A DNA stretch of 64,000 bases from contig NZ_CP189882.1 in NCBI RefSeq assembly GCF_052050035.1, forward strand, positions 434,001 to 498,000. The letters run 5' to 3'. This document shows positions 54,948 through 64,000 of this stretch, in pieces (the first letter of the stretch is position 1; every line of letters begins with the position of its first letter). The stretch comes from Symbiopectobacterium purcellii_A (GTDB lineage: Bacteria; Pseudomonadota; Gammaproteobacteria; Enterobacterales; Enterobacteriaceae). Under the pieces are notes generated by a model. The model was not told the origin of the DNA. It saw only the letters and a program-made list of their open reading frames with translations, and searched no databases. The position numbers and the translations under genes are program-made.

Positions 54948-55827
54948 TAGCCAAGCGACTTAATTTTGATTACACCATATGGACTGAGAACAAACTCTCT
55001 GTATCGCAACCCATCTCTCTTTTTTTGCTTTTTGCTTGTGCCCATTTATGCTCAATTGGGTTAAGATCTGGCGAATATGTAGGCAAATACTCCACCATAT
55101 ACCCTGCATCGATGATGACTTGTTGAATATCATGTTTTTTGTGAAAAGTGGCATTGTCCATCATGATTACACTGTTTTTAGGGAGTACTGGGATAAGGAC
55201 TTGTGTGACCCAGGCATAGAAAACATCGCTGTTAATATTGATATCAAATAATCCGATAGCAAACAGCGTTGTGCCTAATAAAGCGCCGATAACATTTGTT
55301 CTTCCCCTAGCTCCCCAGTTCTTCAGGCCAAAACACCGTTGACCTTTTGGGGAATAGCCGTGAGTCCGTGGGGCATCGTGTGAAAAACCACTTTCATCAA
55401 TAAAAACAATAGGTTTACCTTCTTTTTCATACTGTTGTTTTTTTTGTTGAAATCCCTGCCGGGCGTTTTCGTCGGCTTTCGGATGACGTAGAGTTTTTTT
55501 TATAGGTCAATCCCAGCTTTTTAAGCGCTTGCCAAATGGCCTTCTGACAAACGCCAAAACGCTCTGCACGTTCTTTTTGGTAAGCATCTGGATATTGTTC
55601 AACATCTTTTATCAACTCGGATTTATCGATCTTTCGCTGACGCGTGGTCGATGCTTTTGACTCTATTTGATTAATCCAACGCGATACAGAGGCAGGGCCA
55701 ATCCGAAATTGCTTCGCTGTTTCTCGGATACTCAACCCTTCGTTTTTCCGTGTAGATATCACTTTACGTCTAAAATCAATTGAATAGCTCATTTAAATAA
55801 TGTAATCAAAATTAAGTCGTTTAGCTA
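54948..55827 (-). mobile_element. IS630-family element L, complete
   Basis: 880 bp. Left TA is ytfK; right TA (55828-55829) is IS256 sequence. Marks the right breakpoint of the inversion. Confidence 0.93.
54970..55792 (-). pseudogene. IS630 transposase in element L (A8 run)
   Basis: Complete except for the A8 run; one base change (ATT to ATC in HNIQQ region, giving HDIQQ). Two heptamers, normal C terminus. Confidence 0.8.
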
Positions 55828-56810
55828 TACCTTCGAGCCGACACTGATCGGTAAGCACGAAAAGCAGCTTAACGGCTTCGATGACCGCATTATTTCTCTC
55901 TATTCCAGAGGGTTATCAACCCGTGATATTCAGGCACACTTTAAAGAAGTCTACGGGGTCGATGTTTCCGCTGGCTTCATTTCTCAAGTGACCAATGCTG
56001 TGATGGATGAAGTTAAGCGCTGGCAGCAACGGCCGCTGGATGCGCTTTATCCCATTGTTTACCTTGACTGTATTGTTGTCAAAAGCCAGGACGGCGGAGC
56101 CGTGGCCAACAAGTCTGTTTACTTGGCTCTAGGCATCAACGGCCAGGGCGAAAAAGAGCTGCTGGGGCTATGGATAGCCAAAACCGAGGGTGCCAAGTTC
56201 TGGTTATCTGTAATGACAGAACTGAAAAATCGTGGGCTACAGGACATCTTCATCGCCTGCTGCGATGGCCTGAAGGGCTTTCCTGATGCCATTGAAGCTG
56301 TTTACCCGCATACGCGGGTACAGCTCTGCATCGTGCATCAGGTGCGGAACTCGCTGCGCTACGTCGGCTGGAAAGAGCGTAAAGCCGTTGCTGCTGACCT
56401 CCGCACTATCTATAGTTCCGCAACGCTAGAGGGCGCTGAAGAGGCCCTGGATGCCTTCGCGGCCAAATGGGATGAGCAGTTCCCGACGATCAGCCCATCG
56501 TGGAGAAATAATTGGGAACGTCTCATCGTCATTTTTGATTTTCCGCCGGAGATCCGCAAGGTTATCTACACCACCAACGCGATAGAGTCGTTAAATGCTT
56601 CATTGCGCAAGATAACGAAAACGCGACGAATATTTCCAACGGATGACTCGGTGCTAAAATTATTCTATCTAGCCTTGCATAATATCTCGGCTAAATGGAC
56701 CCTACCAATCAGAGACTGGAAACCGGCTATGAGCCAATTCATGTTGATGTATGGAGATCGGATTTCCGGTTAAGCGATGGAGCCATTTACACGAAATTCT
56801 TTACAGACTC
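55828..56810 (+). mobile_element. IS256-family fragment 3
   Basis: 5' third replaced by IS630 L; the 3' inverted repeat is complete and abuts an ISL2-like end. Confidence 0.9.
55830..56773 (+). pseudogene. IS256 transposase, 5' truncated
   Basis: Frame open from the IS630 junction (..FEPTLIGKHEKQLNGFDDRI..) to the normal stop (..MYGDRISG). The whole catalytic region is present, but the first ~90 residues are missing. An internal ATG at 55988 could give 261 residues. Confidence 0.88.
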
Positions 56811-56888
56811 GGAATTTCCATCTCAGAACAGCGTAAAATTTACTTCAATCACCGAAACACCCTTATTTCACTATTAAGCAACACGCTT
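56811..56888 (+). mobile_element. ISL2-like 3'-end fragment
   Basis: 78 bp matching the end of the ISL2-like element, including ..CTATTAAGCAACACGCTT, with ATT next to it as expected for its target duplication. Confidence 0.85.
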
Positions 56889-57204
56889 ATTGAAGCTAAT
56901 ACCTTTTGCAAGTTTAAGACCCTAACAGCTGATAACGGCCCTGAATTCGCTCTGCACGAGCAAATTACTCAAATCACAGGGGCGCAGGTCTACTTTGCCC
57001 ATCCTTATCATTCCTGGGAGAGGGGCTTGAATGAGCACACCAACGGGCTGATACGACGTTTTTTACCCAAAGGGAACAGACTTCAGTCAGGTCAGTCATC
57101 GTAAGATTGCCGAACTCGAACACATACTCAATACAAGGGGCAGAAAATCGCTGGGCTATCGTTCCCCCAATGAGGTATTTTTAACGCACTTACTGGTGGC
57201 ATAA
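56889..57204 (+). pseudogene. IS30-family transposase, C-terminal fragment
   Basis: LTADNGPEFALHEQITQITG (second Asp), then YFAHPYHSWERGLNEHTNGL (catalytic Glu) and, after a one-base frameshift at about 57070, ..LGYRSPNEVFLTHLL. Complementary in coverage to the fragment at 20424. Confidence 0.8.
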
Positions 57205-57263
57205 GCCTCTACCGTTTTGTTGCGTTTCGAGTGGGAATGGGGCGATTAACACCGGGATTCACC

Positions 57264-58605
57264 ATGGCTTTGTTTGCCTCACCGGGCGCAGACTCTTTGC
57301 TGCGTCAACGCTCTTTTGTTGCATTTTGGCTGGCCCGCACCGCGTCTATGTTTGGTTTTCAGATGCTTAACATCGTGGTGAGCTGGCAAATCTACTCTGT
57401 CACCGGTCGCGCGTTCGATCTGGGCCTGATTGGTCTGGCACAGTTTTTACCTTCCGTGCTGCTGGCACTGCCTGCTGGGCATATCGCCGACCAATTTGAC
57501 CGCCGACGTATCGTATTAATCGGCCAGTTCGTGGAGTGGTTCGCCATCGCGCTGTTGGCGATACTGGCTTTTAGCCAGCCGCCGGATGAGTTAACCATTC
57601 TTGGGCTGGTGCTGCTCATCGCCATCGCCAAAACCCTGGAAGCCCCGGCAATGCTTTCTATGCTGCCTGCGCTGGTGCCTCCCAACATCCTGGCTCGCGC
57701 CATGGCAGCAAACTCGGCGGCGGGACAAGCCGCCATGATGGTCGGCCCGGCGCTGGGCGGCTTGCTGTACGTGGCGGGTGCAGGCACCGTGTATCTCGCC
57801 GCCGCGCTGCTGTATCTGATCTCCATGTTGATGGTCAGCCGATTGCGCTATGTGCAAGAGCCAGTGCGGCGCGTACCGGCCAGTTTCGCCACACTGTTTG
57901 CTAGCTTGCGCTTTATCCGTGCCCGACCGGATGTGTTGGGCGTTATTTCTCTCGATCTGTTTGCCGTATTGCTGGGCGGGGCGACGGCGCTGTTGCCCAT
58001 CTTTGCCAAGGATATCCTGCACACCGGCCCGTGGGGGCTGCTGCGCGGCGCGCCTGCCGTTGGGGCGCTGCTGATGGGCTTTTGGCTCACCCGGCATGCA
58101 ATGGAACGTAACGTAGGCAAGATTATGTTCGCCTCCGTGGCCGGCTTTGGTGTCGCGACGCTGGTGTTTGCACTGTCTACTCAACTGTGGCTGTCGTTGC
58201 TGGCGCTGTTTGCCCTCGGGGCATTTGACATGGTGAGCATGGTGATTCGCGGCTCGCTGGTGCAGCTTGATACTCCAGACGACATGCGTGGCCGCGTAAG
58301 TGCGGTCAATTCCATTTTTATCAATATAGCCAACCGACTTAAAAATGATTACATCCTATGCCCTGATATGCGGCAAAGAAGCATAGCTGGCTGTTATCAA
58401 AATAATGTCGCTTGGCTATACGTCGAATCAGTTGGGCGAGTTTGAATTCGGCCTGCTGGCCGCGTGGTTGGGTGCGGTGCCCGCAGCGGCGCTCGGCGGC
58501 ATTGGCACGCTGTTGGTGGTGGCTCTGTGGATGAAATGGTTCCCGTCACTGCGCCAGCGTCAGCGGTTGCATAACGAACCTACGCAGGGGGCCAGTGCGG
58601 CTTAG
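57264..58605 (+). pseudogene. MFS exporter (EntS-like), interrupted by a MITE
   Basis: Major facilitator with 10-12 hydrophobic segments (..VSWQIYSVTGRAFDLGLIGL.., ..PAGHIADQFDRRRIVLIGQF..), resembling the EntS/DHA3 group of enterobactin-type exporters. Residues up to ..RVSAVNSIFIN precede a 92-bp MITE; TSNQLGEFEFGLLAAWLGAV.. follows in another frame to a normal end. Removing the MITE and one TA restores the frame. Met at 57264 is the preferred start. Confidence 0.88.
58327..58418 (+). mobile_element. 92-bp MITE, copy g
   Basis: TA duplication 58325-58326 and 58419-58420. Adds 94 bp, which shifts the reading frame of the MFS gene. Confidence 0.93.
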
Positions 58606-58660
58606 CGTATGCAACACCCCGCCTCTCACGAGCAGTGGAGAGGCGGATGTTGATGATAAG

Positions 58661-59620
58661 TCACATCAGACGGGCAAAGCCGTCACGAATCTCCTGCTCG
58701 GGCAGTTCCAGTCCGATAAACACCATGATGCAGCCACGCTTTTCTTCCGGCAGCCACTCTCTGTCCCAATCCGCGCTGTACAGACGCTGCACGCCCTGAA
58801 ACAGCAGACGGCGATCGTCACCGTTGATGGCCAGTATGCCTTTGTAACGTAGCAGGTTATCAGCATAGCTGAGCAAGAAGCCTTCCATTACGTCAGACAG
58901 CGCCGCGAAATCCACCGCGTGATCCAGTTCCACCACGATGGACTCCACGTTGTTCTGCTGTGGTGCCACGAAACGGAACAGCGGCGCTTTCACCGTCAGT
59001 TTGTCGTTAAGCATAAAGCCATCGACGTTGAACAGCAGGCTAAGATCGATCTCGCCGTTGACCACGGTGTAAATCGGCGCGCGCGCATTGATACGCTGTA
59101 AACGCTGTAGCAGCGCGTCATCCTGACCTGCCACGTCAGTTTTGGTCAGCAAGATGCGATCGGCGTAACCAATTTGCGATTGGGCGATGGTGAACTGATC
59201 GAGCTGTTGCTGCGCATGCACCGCATCCACCAGCGTGATGATGCCATCCAACATAAAGCGTTCACAAATCAGCTCGTTGGAGAAAAAGGTTTGAGTGATC
59301 GGGCCGGGGTCGGCCATGCCGGTGCACTCAATCACGACGTGATCGAAATCCAGCGCGCCTTTATCGATACCGTCCACCAGGTCGAGCAGCGCATCCGCCA
59401 GTTCATTGGCGCGGGTGCAGCAGATACAACCGTTACTGAGCGTGGTAATGGTGCTGGCACGTTCGCCAATCAGCACATCATCAATCGGCACTTCGCCGAA
59501 CTCATTCTCAATGACGGCAATTTTATAACCATGGTCGGCATTGAGAATATGCCGGAGTAGTGTGGTTTTGCCTGCCCCAAGAAACCCGGACAGAATGGTG
59601 ACATGAATTGGCTGCGTCAT
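58661..59620 (-). CDS. yjiA: COG0523-family GTPase YjiA
   Basis: Metal-binding P-loop GTPase related to CobW and UreG. 319 residues with P loop GFLGAGKTTLLRH (residues 12-24), the metal motif NGCICC (~64-69), VVIECTGMADPG (switch) and LTKTDVAGQ (NKxD-like). C-terminal CobW_C domain (..LLRYKGILAINGDDRRLLFQ..). Third gene of btsT-yjiX-yjiA, as in E. coli. Confidence 0.95.
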   Translation of the reverse strand: MTQPIHVTILSGFLGAGKTTLLRHILNADHGYKIAVIENEFGEVPIDDVLIGERASTITTLSNGCICCTRANELADALLDLVDGIDKGALDFDHVVIECTGMADPGPITQTFFSNELICERFMLDGIITLVDAVHAQQQLDQFTIAQSQIGYADRILLTKTDVAGQDDALLQRLQRINARAPIYTVVNGEIDLSLLFNVDGFMLNDKLTVKAPLFRFVAPQQNNVESIVVELDHAVDFAALSDVMEGFLLSYADNLLRYKGILAINGDDRRLLFQGVQRLYSADWDREWLPEEKRGCIMVFIGLELPEQEIRDGFARLM

Positions 59621-59665
59621 CGCGGCTCCTGATAATAATGCGTTTTCTTCCTGTGCGGGACGAGG

Positions 59666-59869
59666 TTAACAGCAGCGCATGCCGCCTTTGCCATCGCCAC
59701 CGTAGCGGGCCTGTTGCCGCTCACGGAAGAACTCTTCGTAAGTCATCGGTGGTTGATCGGGATGGTTGGTCTGCATGTGCTGAACATAGGTTTCATAGTC
59801 CGGAATTCCAATCAGCATGCGCGCTGCCTGTCCCAGATACTTTCCCGCTTTGCCAAGGTTGCCAAACAT
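59666..59869 (-). CDS. yjiX: YbdD/YjiX-family small protein
   Basis: 67 residues, the exact family length, beginning MFGNLGKAGKYLGQAARMLI and ending GGDGKGGMRCC with the conserved Cys pair. Always found next to CstA/BtsT-type pyruvate transporters and thought to assist them; the role is not fully defined. GGAGACC precedes the start. Confidence 0.95.
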   Translation of the reverse strand: MFGNLGKAGKYLGQAARMLIGIPDYETYVQHMQTNHPDQPPMTYEEFFRERQQARYGGDGKGGMRCC

Positions 59870-59892
59870 AGCTGGTCTCCTAAAAAATCACC

Positions 59893-60036
59893 CTGTATAT
59901 ATCATACCCTAAATAATTCGAATTGCAGGAAGGCAGCAAAGGAATGAACCCCGATGAGCTTACTCAAGTAGGTGATTCGGGTGGATTAGTGCAGCCAACG
60001 CATCTGCAATGTGAAGTATGACGGGTATATACGGGA
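59893..60036. repeat. Enterobacterial palindromic repeat (YPAL/ERIC-like)
   Basis: An imperfect palindrome of about 140 bp between btsT and yjiX. The outer ends ATACCCTAAATAATTCGAAT and ..GAAGTATGACGGGTAT are inverted, with CTGCAA/TTGCAG inside. This type of intergenic element is common in Yersinia, Serratia and soft-rot relatives; identification is from memory. Confidence 0.65.
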
Positions 60037-60098
60037 TATGGCGACTCGTTATCGTTACCGCCGCATGCTGCGGCGGTAACGATGTGGGTATTCGCGTA

Positions 60099-62252
60099 TC
60101 AGTGACCGTTAGAGATCTTCACGCCGCCTGCCGGAACCGGTACATAATCGGTTTCGCCATCGGTACGTTTATCGTCCTGACGCGCTTCAATCGCCACTTT
60201 CACACCGTAGGCAATGATGCTGTACACCACGAACAGGAACAGGATGCTCAGGCCCGCGTTGGTGTAGTTATTGATAACGATGTGGTTCATGTTGGCAATC
60301 TGCTGTGCACTCAGGTCAGCACCGCCCTCGGCAATCTTCTGTTTAAACATGTGCGCCATGTAGAAGAAGCCTTCCAGTTGCGGGTTGTCGCTGAACAGTT
60401 TCAGGCCCAGCGCCCAAGTGGTGCAGATCAGCAGCCACACAGCAGGCACCACGGTGACCCAAATGTACTGCGCGCGTTTCATCTTGATCAGAACTACCGT
60501 ACCCAGCACCAGCGCCACAGCGGCCAGCATCTGGTTGGATATACCGAACAGCGGCCACAGACTCTTCACGCCGCCCAACGGATCGACCACGCCTTGATAC
60601 AGTAGGTAGCCCCACAGACCGACGCAGCCCGCCGTACCGATGATACCGGCCACCAGTGAATCGGTTTTCTTCAGGAACGGTACGAAGTTACCCAACAGAT
60701 CTTGCAGCATGAAGCGGCCAGAGCGGGTTCCGGCATCCAGTGCCGTCAGGATAAACAGCGCTTCGAACAGGATACCGAAGTGATACCAGAAGCCCATTTT
60801 GGCACCAGGAATAATCTGGTGGAACACGTGAGCAATACCCACTGCCAGCGTCGGTGCACCGCCTGCGCGGTTCAGAATAGAAGGCTCACCGATATCTTTC
60901 GCCGTTTGCATGATCTGCTCAGGTGAGATAACGAAGCCCCAGGAGCTAACGGTCGCCGCGGCGTGCGCAGAGACATCTTGCAACTGCGCCATGATCATCG
61001 GCGCATCGGCCGTACCCAACTGGTGCAGGTTAGGCATGGTGATGCCCAACTCCGCCGGCGGGGTATTAATGGCAAAGTAGAGGCCCGGTTCAATGATGGA
61101 CGCGGCCACCAGCGCCATAACGGCAACGAAGGATTCCATCAGCATTGCGCCGTAACCGATAAAGCGCGCGTCGTTTTCATTCGCCAGCAGTTTCGGGGTA
61201 GTACCGGAAGCAATCAGGGCATGGAAACCAGACACGGCACCGCATGCGATGGTGATAAACAGGAACGGGAACAGGGTGCCTTTCCATACCGGACCGGTGC
61301 CGTCAACGAACTGCGTTACCGCAGGCATTTTCAGATCCGGATTGAGGATCACGATACCGATAGCCAGGCCAACGATAACGCCGATTTTCAGGAAAGTCGC
61401 CAGGTAGTCGCGCGGTGCAAGAATCAACCAGACCGGCAGCAGAGCAGAAACAAAGGCATAACCCACCAGCGTAAAGGTAATGGTGGTGTCTTTAAAGGTT
61501 AACGCCGGGCCCCAGTACGGGTCGTGAGCAACCACGCCGCCAAACCAGATAGCCATGACCAGCAGCACGATACCGATAACGGACACTTCCGCTACGCGGC
61601 CTGGGCGCAGGTAGCGCAGGTAGATGCCCATAAACAGCGCGATCGGCACCGTAGAACATACAGTGAACACGCCCCACGGGCTTTCTGCCAGCGCTTTCAC
61701 CACGATCAACGCCAATACTGCCAGGATGATGATCATGATCAGGAAGCAGCCAAACAGCGCGATGGTGCCCGGAACCGGACCCAGCTCTTTCTTGACGATT
61801 TCACCCAGTGACGCGCCGTTACGACGAACGGAAAGGAACAGCACCATGAAATCCTGCACGGCACCGGCCAGCACCACACCCGCCAGCAGCCACAGCGTGC
61901 CCGGCAGGTAGCCCACTTGCGCCGCCAATACCGGCCCTACCAACGGGCCTGCGCCTGCGATAGCCGCAAAGTGGTGACCGAACAGAACGTTGCGGTTGGT
62001 CGGCACATAGTTCAGGCCATCGTTGTTCACCACCGCAGGCGTTGCGCGGGTTGGGTCCAACTGCATGACTTTCTGTGCAATATAGAGACTGTAGTAGCGA
62101 TAGGCCACCAGATAGACGGACACGGAAGCGACGATAATCCACAGTGCGCTCACGTGTTCGCCACGGCGTAGTGCAACCACGCCAAGGCAAGATGCCCCGA
62201 TGACGGCAAGCATCATCCAGGGAATGTGTTTGAGTATGGTACTGCTTTTCAT
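60099..62252 (-). CDS. btsT: Pyruvate/proton symporter BtsT (CstA family)
   Basis: High-affinity pyruvate importer. The start is set at 62252 (MKSSTILKHIPWMMLAVIGA), with GAAGGA 7 bases upstream; 717 residues versus 716 in E. coli (formerly YjiY). About 16-18 membrane helices. Family segments RRGEHVSALWIIVASVSVYL, NVLFGHHFAAIAGAGPLVGP and the C-terminal tail KRTDGETDYVPVPAGGVKIS are conserved. First gene of the btsT-yjiX-yjiA cluster. In E. coli it is induced by the BtsS/BtsR pyruvate sensor; no BtsR site was identified here. Confidence 0.96.
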   Translation of the reverse strand: MKSSTILKHIPWMMLAVIGASCLGVVALRRGEHVSALWIIVASVSVYLVAYRYYSLYIAQKVMQLDPTRATPAVVNNDGLNYVPTNRNVLFGHHFAAIAGAGPLVGPVLAAQVGYLPGTLWLLAGVVLAGAVQDFMVLFLSVRRNGASLGEIVKKELGPVPGTIALFGCFLIMIIILAVLALIVVKALAESPWGVFTVCSTVPIALFMGIYLRYLRPGRVAEVSVIGIVLLVMAIWFGGVVAHDPYWGPALTFKDTTITFTLVGYAFVSALLPVWLILAPRDYLATFLKIGVIVGLAIGIVILNPDLKMPAVTQFVDGTGPVWKGTLFPFLFITIACGAVSGFHALIASGTTPKLLANENDARFIGYGAMLMESFVAVMALVAASIIEPGLYFAINTPPAELGITMPNLHQLGTADAPMIMAQLQDVSAHAAATVSSWGFVISPEQIMQTAKDIGEPSILNRAGGAPTLAVGIAHVFHQIIPGAKMGFWYHFGILFEALFILTALDAGTRSGRFMLQDLLGNFVPFLKKTDSLVAGIIGTAGCVGLWGYLLYQGVVDPLGGVKSLWPLFGISNQMLAAVALVLGTVVLIKMKRAQYIWVTVVPAVWLLICTTWALGLKLFSDNPQLEGFFYMAHMFKQKIAEGGADLSAQQIANMNHIVINNYTNAGLSILFLFVVYSIIAYGVKVAIEARQDDKRTDGETDYVPVPAGGVKISNGH

Positions 62253-62523
62253 AAGACATCCTTCAGGCAAATTAAGTCTTAATGGTCTGTTTTTTAATCT
62301 TTATCGAACAATATCGAGCATCCACTACGCCGTTGGCGTCCATGTTGGACAAGGCAGGAATCGTTGACTGTGTGGGGTGTGGTGATGGCGCGACGATACG
62401 GGAATGCGAGCGAGCGCGCGGAACCAATTTGTATCGACGGTGGCATAGCGTATTAAGCGGTTAGAATTACACGCTAAGCGGTTGGGGAACATGCAGAGTC
62501 AGACACGCAGTGCCACACTCAAT
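62253..62523. other. btsT upstream region
   Basis: Non-coding; should hold the btsT promoter on its left side. No recognisable gene remains before the IS debris starting at 62524. Confidence 0.45.
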
Positions 62524-62732
62524 AAGCGTGTTGCTTAATAGTGAAATAAGGGTGTTTCGGTGATTGAAGTAAATTTTACGCTGTTCTGAGATGGAAATTC
62601 CAAAGACCGGCGCTAAGGAGTAAGAAGGTATCATCAATAAAGGGTCTACGATTCCGTAAAATTTGGGTCATGCAACCGAGGCGCTTGATACCCGCGATGG
62701 CGTGTTCAACTGTAATACGGATGCCCAGATTA
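62524..62732 (-). mobile_element. ISL2-like 3'-end fragment
   Basis: About 209 bp (end AAGCGTGTTGCTTAATAG, C-terminal codons ..RRPFIDDTFLLLSAGLWNFH..) preceded by AAT, the expected duplication triplet. Cut by an IS256 end. Confidence 0.88.
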
Positions 62733-62930
62733 GAGTCTGTAAAGAATTTCGTGTAAATGGCTCCATCGCTTAACCGGAAATCCGATCTCCATACATCAAC
62801 ATGAATTGGCTCATAGCCGGTTTCCAGTCTCTGATTGGTAGGGTCCATTTAGCCGAGATATTATGCAAGGCTAGATAGAATAATTTTAGCACCGAGTCAT
62901 CCGTTGGAAATATTCGTCGCGTTTTCGTTA
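62733..62930 (-). mobile_element. IS256-family 3'-end fragment
   Basis: 198 bp with the 3' inverted repeat and the last ~50 transposase codons, cut at TA by IS630 M. Confidence 0.88.
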
Positions 62931-62952
62931 TAGCCAAGCGACTTAATTTTGA

Positions 62953-63973
62953 TTACACCATATGGACTGAGAACAAACTCTCTGTATCGCAACCCATCTC
63001 TCTTTTTTTGCTTTTTGCTTGTGCCCATTTATGCTCAATTGGGTTAAGATCTGGCGAATATGTAGGCAAATACTCCACCATATACCCTGCATCGATGATG
63101 ACTTGTTGAATATTATGTTTTTTGTGAAAAGTGGCATTGTCCATCATGATTACACTGTTTTTAGGGAGTACTGGGATAAGGACTTGTGTGACCCAGGCAT
63201 AGAAAACATCGCTGTTAATATTGATATCAAATAATCCGATAGCAAACAGCGTTGTGCCTAATAAAGCGCCGATAACATTTGTTCTTCCCCTAGCTCCCCA
63301 GTTCTTCAGGCCAAAACACCGTTGACCTTTTGGGGGCTTTGTTGAATAATTTAACCGTTTGATTTACATCTTCTTTAGTTAGAATGCATTTACAGAGAAT
63401 GTATTTTGTTAGAACGACAAATCAAATAGTTAGCACAATAAAAAGCATTCCGAGAGGAAAAATTAGTCGTTGAAATTTTATAATGCTTATATAAATCAGT
63501 ATCTTAAATTATTCAACAAAGCCCCTTTTGGGGAATAGCCGTGAGTCCGTGGGGCATCGTGTGAAAAACCACTTTCATCAATAAAAACAATAGGTTTACC
63601 TTCTTTTTCATACTGTTGTTTTTTTTGTTGAAATCCCTGCCGGGCGTTTTCGTCGGCTTTCGGATGACGTAGAGTTTTTTTTATAGGTCAATCCCAGCTT
63701 TTTAAGCGCTTGCCAAATGGCCTTCTGACAAACGCCAAAACGCTCTGCACGTTCTTTTTGGTAAGCATCTGGATATTGTTCAACATCTTTTATCAACTCG
63801 GATTTATCGATCTTTCGCTGACGCGTGGTCGATGCTTTTGACTCTATTTGATTAATCCAACGCGATACAGAGGCAGGGCCAATCCGAAATTGCTTCGCTG
63901 TTTCTCGGATACTCAACCCTTCGTTTTTCCGTGTAGATATCACTTTACGTCTAAAATCAATTGAATAGCTCAT
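62953..63973 (-). pseudogene. IS630 transposase in element M
   Basis: Orf A 63608-63973 ends at the A8 run. The DDE part is cut by the MITE in the codons for SPKGQRCF. Two heptamers. Confidence 0.85.
63335..63523 (+). mobile_element. 189-bp MITE, copy 7
   Basis: In IS630 M, with the 9-bp duplication CCTTTTGGG (63326-63334, 63524-63532). Confidence 0.93.
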
Positions 63974-64000
63974 TTAAATAATGTAATCAAAATTAAGTCG

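Larger units (their letters stand above)
62931..64000 (-). mobile_element. IS630-family element M, last 8 bp outside window
   Basis: Contains a 189-bp MITE. With standard size 880 plus 198 the element should end at 64008, and the eight bases missing at the window edge (TTTAGCTA in other copies) fit exactly. Confidence 0.92.

Noticed and set aside
62282..62464. 60-codon frame upstream of btsT
   Set aside because: No ribosome binding site, no recognisable protein; lies in the btsT upstream region.
62576..62848. 90-codon fusion frame joining IS256 and ISL2-like sequence
   Set aside because: Chance read-through across the junction of two IS fragments.
1..64000. tRNA, rRNA, riboswitch or CRISPR genes
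   Set aside because: None recognised by eye on either strand; a covariance-model scan would be decisive but could not be run.

Overview
The window comes from a member of the Enterobacterales. The core genes match the usual enterobacterial proteins in length and order: pdhR-aceE-aceF-lpd with a PdhR operator, ygiF/ygiM/cca, uppP/folB/plsY, ytfP-tamB-tamA/msrA/ytfL/ytfK/ytfJ/cysQ, and btsT-yjiX-yjiA. A Fur-boxed siderophore-interacting protein and a broken ExpR/CarR-like LuxR gene point towards the Pectobacteriaceae. Adding up intervals, roughly 27 of the 64 kb is mobile DNA, and many non-core genes are broken. That is the pattern of a recently host-restricted lineage with an insertion-sequence burst (Symbiopectobacterium- or Sodalis-like). 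The lineage is inference; no database was searched.

Layout. 1-6241: pyruvate dehydrogenase operon (lpd partial, aceF, aceE, pdhR), all on the minus strand. 6666-7769: an unrecognised AT-rich gene. 8230-16035: aroP, split by an IS21-family element that is itself filled with nested insertions. 16575-26332: an IS island (IS256, IS903, IS630, an ISL2-like IS5-family element, IS3 and IS30 fragments, two MITE families) holding remnants of a luxR gene, an IS91-like gene and an NAD(P)-binding oxidoreductase. 26720-30805: possible glnE start, ygiF, ygiM, cca and a methyltransferase remnant. 30806-37017: second IS island, with a 41-residue secreted-peptide gene at 34111 and a 177-bp-arm palindrome. 37020-49743: mostly intact core genes. 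49823-54947: a ~5 kb inversion that splits ytfK in two and carries IS21, cysQ and ytfJ. 54948-57204: IS debris. 57264-62252: an MFS gene broken by a MITE, then yjiA-yjiX-btsT. 62524-64000: IS debris.

The mobile DNA can be resolved exactly. Subtracting nested insertions and their target duplications gives constant parent sizes: IS630 880 bp (plus 7 bp per extra heptamer, minus 1 for an A7 run), IS903 1056 bp, ISL2-like 1037 bp, IS21 about 2081 bp. There are seven copies of a 189-bp MITE with IS903-type ends and 9-bp target duplications, and seven full copies of a 92-bp MITE with IS630-type ends at TA. The evidence suggests IS630 and its MITE can pair ends and move DNA caught between them, and that inverted element ends have driven inversions (ytfK, luxR).

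Working physiology visible here: pyruvate oxidation under PdhR control, pyruvate uptake (BtsT), tRNA CCA addition, undecaprenyl phosphate recycling, folate and phospholipid synthesis, TAM-dependent outer-membrane assembly, methionine sulfoxide repair, PAP recycling (CysQ) and iron-siderophore reduction. Aromatic amino-acid uptake by AroP, LuxR-type quorum sensing, YtfK and an MFS exporter appear lost.
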